DNA of 64,000 bases from Yamagishiella unicocca (taxonomy: Eukaryota; Chlorophyta; Chlorophyceae; Chlamydomonadales; Volvocaceae): positions 434,001 to 498,000 of the forward strand of contig BDSL01000076.1 in the NCBI GenBank assembly GCA_003116995.1. The letters are read 5' to 3'. Both the position numbers and the translations under genes were made by a program. The notes below the pieces were generated by a model that did not search any database, was not told where the DNA came from, and was given only the letters and a program-made list of their open reading frames with translations. Of the stretch, positions 1 to 10,431 are shown one piece after another (positions within the stretch are counted from its first letter, which is position 1; each line of letters starts with the position of its first letter).

Positions 1-768
1 GGTATGGCTTGAGGGTGGCACAATTATGTTAGTATATAGTGTGTGCACTGCTGCTTATTACCTGATGGGCGAGGACGGAGTTGCGTTCGTTATTATTATT
101 GGCGGGAGGTAGCTAGGTCGAGTGGTCGAATGGAACCTTACATATGTACCGTACCTATGTATACGAGATATCTTTGGGTATAAATAAATAACTTCGAATA
201 TTGGTCGCACGGAATGAAATATTTTTGTCATGGGGTGTGCGATCGAGGTTTAAAAATATTATATGTAGGGCCTGCTAGCTGCGTGGCCCCTCCCCTCCCC
301 CAGCCCAAAGCAAGTTGTGTTCATTCGGGGAGGCAGCCAGTCCTACGTACGAATCTATCTAGCGGTGGATTGCTCATGTATGGCTATAGCTAGCTACTGT
401 ACAACAAATAATTCCTCAGTTTATCTTTTTCTGGGAATCAGTGCCACATTGTGGACCCAGGGTGCACCACCCCAAAACTAAATCCTACCAGGAATGCATA
501 CATGATTTGGGAAATAACTACAAGTTTTTTTATTAAGAGGTCTCTTATTAATACCTAGGTGCACGACGACCACCTGTAGGCAAATGGTGTGGGTGCCATT
601 CTGTACCTACCTATAGGTACAGAATGGCACCCACACTGTACACGCATATATACGTAGAAGCTAAAGTTGTGTTACCGCCCGTAATATATATACATCCACA
701 TCACAAGCAAGCAAGTAAGGGCCACGCCATCCTACCTCTGCTGTATTTTACCCATTTATTGTCCGCAG
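1..768. other. Non-coding flank, no gene recognised
   Basis: The gene starting in exon form at 769 needs an upstream exon supplying a start codon and one base of phase, probably with a signal peptide. I could not find a convincing one here. The sequence is AT-rich with many short palindromic words. The only distinct structure is the perfect hairpin at 587-636. Confidence 0.5.
587..636. repeat. Perfect 22-bp inverted repeat (hairpin)
   Basis: Bases 587-608 are the exact reverse complement of 615-636, separated by the six bases ACCTAT. The arms begin GTGTGGGTGCC and end GGCACCCACAC. It lies about 130 bp upstream of the first recognised exon of the Cys-rich gene. It could be a foldback element remnant or a hairpin in the transcript leader; the sequence does not decide. 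Confidence 0.85.
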
Positions 769-3700
769 ATGTGCAGACAGCCCCAAGTATGCGTAGCCCT
801 GGCAGCGGAGATAATAACACTGGCAGCTGTGATGATCTTGCGTGCCTTCCCTCATTCGAGCTACATGGATTACTGGCTGACCCTGCACATCTGTCACTGG
901 GAGTGCCAGACCTCATCATCATGAAGTCGGCGGGCTCCCTCTTTGGCAACTTCCCCACTGGCTCACTTGTGTCCCAGGCAGCAGGTCTGGCTGGCATGGA
1001 CCAGTGCCCCTTCTTGGCCCTTAGCGGCAAGGAGTTCGCCGACCTGGCTGAGGGGGTCAGCACCAACAGCCGCCTCAAGGCCTTGGTGCCCAGCCAAATT
1101 GGTAACGCGGCAGGGGCGTGCAGAAACATGGCGCGGCTACTGGTGGAAAGCCAACAATACATCCTTGGCCTCATTTCCTTTGTGAGCGAGTGCATTACCC
1201 AATACGTAGATGGACGAAGTAGTAAACACAGGTGCATGTATATATGTATACCCAGCAGTCAAGCTGCCACCGATTTACCCTATCTAACTAGTTACGTAAC
1301 CAGACAGCACGCAGCAGCTAGAGGCACCAGACAGCAGGGCTGATCTGCGGACACGCCTAATTCCAGCAGTCGGCTAAACATATGTACGGAGTGCCGCAAA
1401 CGAATGTGGTCACCTGCTGTACAGGGGCTATCGGCATCCACAGCAGTGGCTGGGAGTTTGTTGCTTTATTTCGACTGTAACCTCCAAGAGGGGTAACCTC
1501 ATCATTATTTACTCCAATAATAACTTCATCATACTTCGTTCAATGCTTGTGACCGACTGATGCTGCTAGTGCAGCAGAGTATATATAGTGCTTTATTCCC
1601 CTTTCGGGCCAGCCACGCACACATGCATGGGTGGACTTGGCATCTCGTGCGCACACATGGTTGATAGCAAACCGAAAGCACCAGCCTGACCTCCATATCG
1701 ATGTGCCACACATATGAACAAACGTGCAGGACATGGCTGGAGGCAAGCAGGAGCTCGATGAAAGCAAGAAGACCATGTTGTGAGTGCAGTGAGTGGTGCC
1801 CACTGACACCGGCCCGCCCAGCATTCTGAAGATGCCCGGTGAAGGCAGCAGTAAGAGCATTGTGCTTGCAAGCATGATTCTATATATACATGGAAGTAAG
1901 GGTGAAGCTGTATTATGTATAGGGATGGCTACGTAGTGCTGTGCTTGTGCGTGCAGTTTGCGGTTCACCCATCGCTCGTTGCCACGGCAGCTAGATAGGT
2001 TAGGTAGGTTGGCCATGATTAGGCTTCCTAATCATGGCATAGCGGCAGCATACGTGCTACACGTGGGCGCGAGCAGGCAAGCAGGCGATCGATGCACGTG
2101 GTGACGGGATACGTAGCTTGCTATGCATGTATGTATGTATGTAAATTGCTTGCCCCATTATTCGTCAATGAGGATGCTGACGACCACAAAGTGCACTAGC
2201 TACTGACGTTTCCCCAATGAAACCAATCAACGAGCGATGCAGGTCAGGGCTGCAACTGTCTATCTGCGCGGCTATCAATCCATGTACGAAGACGTACGTG
2301 TTTGGTTTAAAGGTGAGTGACTACTGATGACTCATACATCCGCTGATGAATGGCATCGCAGGTGCAGTGAGGTAGCTAGGGCGTATATTTCAACTACTGC
2401 CAACATTATGCTGCGTGCTGCATGTGATGTGTGCGTGGTGCAAGGCTTTATCATTTAGTGTAATGAGCGAGTGTTGGTGCGGCCTTACTTGATTCATCTG
2501 TTTCACCAGCACACTATATATTGTGGCTCCTGCATGCCCACATGCATCCTCTATATATCTGCGCACGCACCTCATCATTAGCTCGTCCACTGGGCTTTCG
2601 CCGTCCCTGCTTTGATGAAGGGTGTCGAGGTCTCCTTTCCTATCATGGCGGAGCCACCCATCACTGTGAAAATAGGCTTGGCCAGCATCGCCTACAGCGG
2701 TCAGCCCTCGGCCCTGCAACTGCCCCTGACCGGCGTGTGGGACTACAGTGCCGGCGACGGCCTTGGCAGACGCGACGACGTCAAAGTTCCCAGCAGCGTC
2801 ATCCTGGGTGGCTTTGCGGAGCTCAGCATGGGGCTCATGGCACGGAAAGTCAAGGTCGCCACCATGACCATTTCCGGCACCGTTGATCTGGCCATAAGTA
2901 CGTACGGGCAGAGCGCAGACAGCATGTACAGTATGTAGTAGCACATGGACGCTTGGCAACATGCTATAGATGTGATTGGGGGTTACAGGTAAAGAACCGG
3001 TAACTCGACTGGGGTAATGTAGTTGGTGCATATCTCTAGCGTCTAGCCTTCATACTTCGGAACGCGCGCGCATGCGACACACACGGACGCGACGACTGTG
3101 GGTGCAGTGAAGAAGACGAAAACGTGGACTATATTATGGAGTGCAAAGCCGAGAACTGGGATGGCGAACGAGGAAGCCACGGGATGCACCGAAGGCTGGA
3201 GACGGCCCAGCCCATCCCCATCCCGGAGATCGATCGTTACCTTTGAAAAGGAGATACGTTACCGATGCGCAGTGGCGCGCGGCCGCTGCCGGCGGGTGGC
3301 TTGAGCCGCGCCGCCTGACTAGTCAGAAACCGCGGTGGCGATACGCACGCACGCGAACGGTAGCTAAACAGGTGCACAGGATAGACAGAATGGAAGTGCC
3401 AGTCGCGTTGGAGGACTCACCTGACCAGAGCGGAGCACCGACGGCCAGCATCGCGAAGCATGCGGGAAGGGGAGCAGCGACAAGCGTTAGGACCGGTGCG
3501 GCAGCGAACAGACAAAGTACAGGGGTCAAAGCGACGAAGAATCGGAGGCGGCGCGGCGAAAAGGAGAGAATGAAGGCGCAGGGCGCCTGATATGGTCGAT
3601 GTGGTACGGTACGGGGCGATACGGCGCGACGGGGATGGCCGGCGAAGGTCCTGGACGATGGCAAGGGGAATATTGAAGCAGTAGTAATGCGTGGTGGACG

Positions 3701-6700
3701 CAGACCGGCCGGGGCGGGGAGAAAGTCAGCCGGGGGATCAGGGACTAACGGCATGCGCTGGGCGGGGGTTGCGGGGGTTGTGATTGGGGGGGGGGAGATA
3801 ATGCATGCAGTGCAGTGAATGAACACGCCGAATGCACTAGCCGGCGAGCTATGTAGTGGTGCGGTGGAAGGCGAGCGAGCTGCACGTCTTCGTGGAGTTC
3901 CCCACCGACCTACGGTTATTTGTTTATATATAAAGGTTTGAATCTGAGATAGGCTTCATGGTCGCCACATGCGAACCATCATGGAGGATGCGCCTCCTTT
4001 GGCATTGGCCAATTTCCTTTCGAGTGCTTGGGACACCAGTCATGCGGCACTTCAGTGCCTTATTATGCACAACCGAAGCGGGCAGCGAGCAGGCAGGGGA
4101 AAGTGATATCACACCCGCCACCCATCAGCACCGAGCCTTCACCAACAGTCACCAACCATCAATGGCCCCCCGGCTTTCATGGACAACTCCACTCTATAAT
4201 AGTGTTTACACTTATATAATAATAGTGTACACTTACTTATGTCACTGGGTGTAGCCCTAGCGGGTGTTAAGGGGGTGGGGAACTGAGGGGGTCTCCCGCC
4301 CCCCTGTATGCCTGCACCACCGTGGAGGGAGAACTTTATATATATGTGCTTTCTCGTTTCATTTTGGCTGTAATAAACTGCTTCTTTCGTTCCCTTTTGG
4401 CTGTAATAAACCTCCGTATTCTTGTTTCAGATACGGACCCTGCTGGCGATGGCCCACATGGAAGCGACCACGCCTTCGCAATCAAAACGACTGCCGTCCC
4501 TTCGGTGAGCTACTGTATGTAGGAGCGAGTAAATAAAGGTAGGGGCTTGTTTGTTGAGCGGCTGCTGGCCCCGGGCTGGCGAGCAACAATGCAGCAGCCT
4601 TATTAATGCATCGTGATATATATGTGCGGCTGCTCACTCGAGCGAGGTAGGGTAGGTAGGAGAGATGTCTCGCTCCATCCATGACTCGACCACTTTGGTG
4701 GGGATCGGAGGACCACCACAGCTGCGTTACGCATGCCTGCTGGTCAGTGCTGCACGCTTGATATTGAAGTCGCCACCTATCCCTACCTGGCACAGATTGA
4801 GATCATGAATAGAATTAAGCTTGACCTCAGCGCACTGGGTCAAGTGGAGCTGCACATCTTCTGGTGGGTGCGCGTATATATGTGTGTGCGTACGTGTGGG
4901 TCGTGCAGTGATGATGGGCGGGTGGGTGGGTGCGTAAAAAAAAGAGAGAGGGTTTGCATGCTGAGACCGTATAAACAGTAGTGCGCACGCACGCGTAAGT
5001 GCGATCCCTAGCTAACACAGCTACTTACTGGCAGGCAGGTGGTTGACTTCTGCAAATCCAAATCCTGGAACCAGCCAAATACGGCAGTTCATCCTTGATT
5101 TGCCCATTTGCACATACGTACTACAATGCTCAACTACAGCTTTCCTCGGGATCGGAGATCAGCAAAGTGCCGTGATCATTCACCGGTCCCCGCATTCGGA
5201 AGGTCGTGGTATCGAATCCATTGGACGACATGCGGGAGCGCGTTCTAACCGCCGAGGGGGCCCCTGTTGCATATGAGCAGCTGGGACAGCTCGTCTCTTC
5301 AGTCGGGTCCTAGTCCATGTGACAGGCAGTTGAGCGTATATAAGGACCTAATCCTCGCTAGGATGAAGGCTCCGCCCGAAAAAGGTGTGAATGGTGATCA
5401 GGCGGCACCTGATGCAAATCTTAGGGGCTGCAGGAGTAATACCTGCATAATCAAAAACTCAGGTGGTCGCTGGCCGTATCTGTAAAAATACCGCGACCTT
5501 CCATAATCCACGCCAGGCCAAGTGCCGGCGTACGTAACCTTTCTTTCTTTCTTTCTGCTCAACTACAGCTAGCTCAACTACCAAATTGAAAGGCGTTTAA
5601 GAACGTTTAAGAACGTACTTACTTGCTGACTGCGTGCCTGCTGCGTGCACCGTACATACATACCACCACAAATACGCACACAGGAATCACATGAGTGGCG
5701 TCGACTGGAGCTTCCAGTTGGGCCTGACCAGGAAGTTTAATACCTCGGAGCTGCTTGATGCGGTCCCTGTCATCGGCGAGGCGTTGGAGGGACTGTTTGA
5801 GGTTGCAGGCACTGCAAGCTTCGACGTGTTCGTCAACCAGGACCGGCTGGCGGTGATGCTGGACGTGAGGGGGGACATCAAGATCTTACCGGCGCTCAAC
5901 CTGCCCCCACTGCAAGGCGAGCTAGGCGTCCTACTCGTCGTGGCCTTTGGAAGCGTGAGTAATAATGATCAGCGGTAGGCTGTGGCGGGCTGCTGCGCGC
6001 GCTGTTAGTTGTATGAATCCCCAGTAAGTAAGCTAGGCACTACTCAGCTTGATTAATTGCCCCGGGGCTGAAGTCGTCAGGGGCCGTCGGGGGCGCCTGC
6101 CGGGTGACTGCATGCTCGTTCATCACCCCCGTATGTTGCATATGAGCTGCTGGGACAGCTCGGCTCTTTAGTCGAGTCCTAGTCCATGTGACAGGCAGTT
6201 GAGCGCGTACAAGGATCTAGTCCCCGCTCGCTCGGTTGAATGCTCCGCCCGAAAAAGGTGTGAATGGTGAGCAGGCGGCACCTGAAGCAAATCTTAGGGG
6301 CTGCAGGAGTAATACCTGCATAATCAAAAACTCAGGTGGTCGCTGGCCGTATCTGAAAAATACCGCGACCTTCCATAATCCACGCCAGGTAGGCCAAGTG
6401 CGTAACCTTTCTTTTCTTTCCTTTATTTCTTTCTTTCTTTTCTCTTTCATCACTCACACTCCTACATACCTCTTGAGCTTAATTTACAAGGAACACTACC
6501 CACACTGCGCAGCGCCCACCGCCCCCGCCCAGCCCCTGCTGCACGTGGGGGCATACATGTATATCGCATCCCCCCCTCCCTACCTGAAGCGAGCAATCAA
6601 GCCGCCGCTTCCGTTTCTCCATTGCTTACCGGGTCATTGTTTTGGTTACATGTACGTGTGTATATATGATGAGCGCAGGGCGACCCCTTCAGCGTAAGCC

Positions 6701-8541
6701 TCATCATCAACGGCCACCTGTACTGCCTGTCAGCGTACGGGCGCGGCGTGGGTCGCGGCATCGACGTGTGCCCGCCTGACACCGTTCGGGACCCCACCGG
6801 CGCATTATGCTACCCGCGATGCCGCGAAGGCAAGTGAAATGAGCGTGCGGACATGCATAGACGAATGAAATGATCGGCTGGGAAGACTTGCATGCATTCC
6901 CCCTCCCTTATACGTCCATGACGAGCTTCGCCTTATTATTTATGCCGCGATGGCCTACTTGTGCAGGCTTCTACATGGTGGGGCCAGTCTGCTACCAAAA
7001 CTGCCCTCCCAACTTCAATTCGGTCGGATTTGACTGTGGCAAGCCAGGTCAGACAATAAGCAAGGGGGCGCGCGCCGCAGTACGTGTATGTGTACCTGCT
7101 GCGTGGTTTATTTATGCACTAACACAGGGGCAACGTGGCAAGCATGCATGGTTACAGCGGCCTAAGGGCTCGGTATTATATCCGCCTTACTCGCTTCGTT
7201 GCGTTGCTTCCTTCTCTTATCGCCGATCAAACTTGCCTGCTGGGCCACGAGCGTGCAACTGCGTGCGCTGTGCTTCTTATGTGTACGTGCCCAATCAGAA
7301 TGCAAGCAGCTACACAGACTCGTATGTTTGGGCTCGTGCGTCCGTGCGGTGGCTGCCAGTGGGTTGCCCGTGCTGCCGGGCCCATCCAGGTGGCTGGGGG
7401 ATTCCTTGCCTAGGGGGCCCCACGCACTGTAATAAGCACTATGTATATATATGCGCCCGGCCAGCAATATTGCCAGCAATCACCTGGCGCCTTCTCTATA
7501 TGTATATGATGCCTCCTCCACATGTCATCATCACCATCCTCCACCGGGATGTTGCCTGTTCGTTCCATTTCCTCCTGCTGCTGCTGTCCGGTGCCATTAG
7601 TTGGTGCGTGCGCCGCTTATTATCGATCGACCGGCTGCTGGATGGCTCCACCCCCGATTGTAATAACATACAATAATGACGCCGCCACCGATGTATGTGT
7701 ATGCTGCGTTGGTGTGTGATGGTGTGGGGTACAGCGTCGTACGGTCGTGGCGGTGGCTACCCCTGGCGGTTCGGCGACTGGCCCAACTTGGATGGTGCTT
7801 GGAGCCGCTGCAACCACGACAACCCAGAACGGGGCTGCGAACAACACGGCCTCATCGTGTACCCCAAGTGCGCCCCCGGCTTCCACAACTTTGCGTGCTG
7901 TGTGTGCTCCCCTGACTGCCCCCCCGGGATGGCGGACGTGGGCGCGATGTGCCAGAAGCAAATGTATGGCAACGGTGTGGGCAAGCCCCTGCAGTGCAGC
8001 GACAACGAGGTGCGTGTATGTAGTGGCCCGGACGCCACACACACCTCTGTCGAGCGACTGCTGCCGGGCCACTGGCTAGCTAGCGACCCGGCCGCGGCTC
8101 CCGCATTGGGGTTTCATTAATCCGGCGGCCTACGTAGGTACACCCCCTTTTGCTCACATACCTACAGTAGCTAGCTTGCTACCAGCAGCGCACCGTCGGC
8201 GGGTCCCTAGATAGCCGCTGTGCAAGCAATTATTAATAACTCGCTCGGTCACATGCATGTAAAGCTGCACACACTTACCCTTGTCTGCAAAGAGCGACTG
8301 CTGTTAACATGCCCCTTTATTTGATGGTTGGACAGAAGCGGCTCTGCGTGTATGTCCCAAATAATATGCTCCGCTTGATCCCCAGCCATCCGTCGCTCGC
8401 CACATAAGGTAATAATAAGCTCTTGCCTCCGTCGTTCATTCGTTCATGCATGGACCACAGGATCAGGGCGGTTTTCTTTGCTACCCCCGATGCCGAGAAG
8501 GATACACGGGCATCGGGCCCGTGTGCTGGAGGATTTGCTAG
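769..8541 (+). CDS. Multi-exon gene for large Cys-rich, probably secreted protein
   Basis: I join nine exons whose phases agree: 769-1181, 2621-2897, 4431-4504, 4748-4863, 5684-5954, 6679-6829, 6967-7047, 7735-8009 and 8461-8541 (stop TAG). That gives about 579 residues, with the 5' exon not found. The first half has no recognised domain; it is rich in alternating hydrophobic strands (for example FDVFVNQDRLAVMLDVRGD in exon 5). The second half is Cys-rich: CYPRCREG followed by GPVCYQNCPP at exons 6/7, and CYPRCREGYTGIGPVCW at the end. This C-Y-P-x-C...G-P-V-C pattern suggests disulphide-bonded extracellular repeats. The exon 6 donor must be GC (6830-6831) to keep frame, a GC-AG intron. A 12-base microexon near 8322 before the last exon is possible. 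The same style of Cys motif recurs in the duplicated gene at 23953, so the two may be distantly related. Function unknown. Confidence 0.6.
2012..2038. repeat. 12-bp perfect hairpin with 3-nt loop
   Basis: GCCATGATTAGG (2012-2023) is followed by CTT and its exact reverse complement (2027-2038). It lies in the first intron of the Cys-rich gene, so it would fold in the pre-mRNA. No known regulatory class is recognised. Confidence 0.75.
2898..4430 (+). other. Large intron with GC-rich inserted-looking patch
   Basis: This is the second intron of the Cys-rich gene. Bases ~3060-3830 are GC-rich and Arg-coding in several frames, unlike the AT-rich, palindrome-rich intron around them. No domain is recognisable, so it looks like an insertion of unknown origin. 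Near the 3' end two copies of a CTTTTGGCTGTAATAAAC-like segment (around 4362 and 4393) precede the acceptor. Confidence 0.4.
5266..5556 (+). repeat. Dispersed SINE-like repeat, copy A (intronic)
   Basis: This segment begins GTTGCATATGAGC and runs to a (CTTT)n tail. It is repeated with few differences at 6135-6449, in the next intron of the same gene. The length (~300 bp), lack of coding potential and pyrimidine-rich simple tail resemble a SINE. I see no convincing Pol III A and B boxes and no clear target duplication, so the class is tentative. Confidence 0.6.
6135..6449 (+). repeat. Dispersed SINE-like repeat, copy B (intronic)
   Basis: Second copy of the repeat at 5266-5556, same orientation, with shared blocks such as CCGCCCGAAAAAGGTGTGAA and TAATCCACGCCAGG. 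It ends in a longer TTTC/CTTT tract. The different tails suggest independent insertion or tail-length drift rather than a simple tandem duplication. Confidence 0.6.
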
Positions 8542-9430
8542 CTACACGCAGGACAGAACAATTTTCCGCTATAGCTATGCACCAGCACCAGGCAGCAGCT
8601 AGCGCAGACATCAAGGCAGGGCAAGGCTTACAATCAATAATATTCAGTTAGTTGTATATGTGCAAATGAAAGTCGAGCACTAGAAGGCGCATCATTTCAT
8701 TCACCGTGATCGACAAATAATTATCACCGTCTAAACCATCAGTAGTCACTACGTAGCTAGCGTTTCAGTCCAACTTCACTTGGGCTGTGGTAAGGCTCGT
8801 TTTTGGCCCCGTGCCGCGTACGTACGTAGCAGCATGCGTATGGTAATAGCTCCCGCTCGATCGTCCTTTCCCTGCAGCTGACACTTGTCGTTAACGGATT
8901 GCCGAGCAAACAGGTGCACGATAGGGCGCCGAGGGTGCTGCCGTGTGTCCGTTGTTTATCTATCTGGTGTAAGATGTACGACTTCATTCCTGTGCACTGC
9001 GTGGAAGGTTCAGCGTCAGTGTCTCGTTCGCGGTTTCTTTGGACGAAGTTCAGTATGTCAGTAGACCGGGTTTTAGCCTTTTCGTTAGTGATGTCATCTG
9101 AGTGTCCTACGTGCTGCAGACGGCCTTTGGCCCTAAGATGCGGGCATCTTGCTCACCAGGCAGCAGACGACGAGTACCAGCGGCAAGCTTGACGGGCGCC
9201 GCGGCCGCTGGATGGTTCGTAGTTCAGGCTACCTTCACGGGATACGAGAAGTGCCTTATTATGTGTACTATGTGTCGAATTTTCACGGCGTCGCGTGTGT
9301 TTGTGCTATTATGTAAGCCCGAAAGCGGACCATTATTGTCGGTTTTTGGCTCTAGACTGTGCCTCGTAAAAGTCTTGAGCTAGATCAACGAGGCAGCTAT
9401 TGGACTGGCAAACGTGCAACGAGCATGCTT
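8542..9430. other. Intergenic, no feature recognised
   Basis: Sequence between the end of the Cys-rich gene and the repeat block at 9431. Only short, low-information open frames occur and none resembles a known family. Confidence 0.5.
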
Positions 9431-10178
9431 ACGGATTTACAGTAAGGACACACACCGGCTAGCCGGTTACGTGCATGCACAAGTGAATTGCCCGCTAGCC
9501 GGTTACGTGCATGCACGGAAAAAAGGCCATAAAACAGGCTTCTAACAAACTGAAATAATATAAATATTTATATGTACATTGTTCCATCTATGAGCGTGGG
9601 CGTGTGCTGCCTCTGCGTGCATCGCTCCATGGCTCCGTGCACGAGCGCCAATCAGCCCGCAGAGAGCTGTTCTGGGTCCCTGCACCGCGCGAAAATGTTA
9701 ATCATACATGTATGCAAGTCGTTCACTCATGATTCCGGGCGTGCGACGCCTATTCGCGGCCCGTGCATGGCCCCAGGCCTCCGTGCACGGTACCGGTAAA
9801 AAGCGTGCACGAGCGCCGATCAGCCCGCAGACAGCTGATCCGGGTCGCTGTACCGCGCGAGAATGTTAATCATACATGTTATTCGCGGCCCGTGCATGGC
9901 CCCAGGCCTCCGTGCACGGTACCGGTAAAAAGCGTGCACGAGCGCCAATCAGCCCGCAGACAGCTGATCCGGGTCACTGTACCGCGTCAGAATGCTCATC
10001 CTACATGTATGCAAGTCGTTCACTCATGATTGCGAGCGTGCGATGCCTATTCGCGGCCCGTGCATGCCTCCATGGCTCCGTGCACGGTACCGGTAAAAAG
10101 CGTGCACGAGCGCCGATCAACCCGCAGCAGACAGCTGTTCCGGGTCACTGTGCCGCGTCAGAATGTTCATCATACATG
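9431..10178. repeat. Complex repeat block flanking segmental duplication copy 1 (left)
   Basis: The block opens with two copies of a CTAGCCGGTTACGTGCATG-like segment. Four tandem-like repeats of ~130-170 bp follow, each carrying GTGCACGAGCGCC, then ATCARCCCGCAG, then AGAATGTTMATCATACATGT. A related block in the same orientation is at 31150-31735. The two blocks bracket duplication copy 1 and are absent from the edges of copy 2. No coding sequence is seen. Confidence 0.75.
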
Positions 10179-10295
10179 TAATGCTGACAGCAGAGGTAGG
10201 TTACGTGAATAAGTCTATGAAAGTAGTGGCAAATTGTACACCTCATCATTTTATGCACAAATAATTATACGGCGGATTCGATTTAGTGGCAGCAG

Positions 10296-10308
10296 CGTCA
10301 GTAGCTAG
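10296..10308. repeat. Target-site duplication of Dualen-like element (left)
   Basis: CGTCAGTAGCTAG, identical to 22157-22169, immediately outside the (TAA)n end of the element. Confidence 0.93.
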
Positions 10309-10327
10309 TAATAATAATAATAATAAT
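10309..10327 (-). repeat. (TAA)n tail marking the element 3' end
   Basis: Six TAA units on the plus strand, which is (ATT)n at the 3' end of the minus-strand element. Simple-repeat tails are usual for LINEs primed at the target site. Confidence 0.9.
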
Positions 10328-10431
10328 GAGTACGCTGGCACTAGGCCTAGCATGTATTACGGGGGCGGGGCGGTGAGGGTGTTAGTACACCCTATACGCT
10401 CGCGCCACCTGTGGGGACAAAAAAGTTACCC

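Noticed and set aside
3141..3590. 149-codon Arg-rich open frame
   Set aside because: It lies within an intron of the Cys-rich gene and shows no domain. Overlapping frames in the same patch look equally arbitrary.
5195..5220. tRNA gene suggested by a GGTATCGAATCC-like B box
   Set aside because: No acceptor, D or anticodon arms can be folded around it, and it is outside the shared part of the SINE-like repeats.
10309..10327. Independent TAA microsatellite
   Set aside because: It lies exactly between the element 3' end and the target duplication and is absent from copy 2, so it is the LINE tail.
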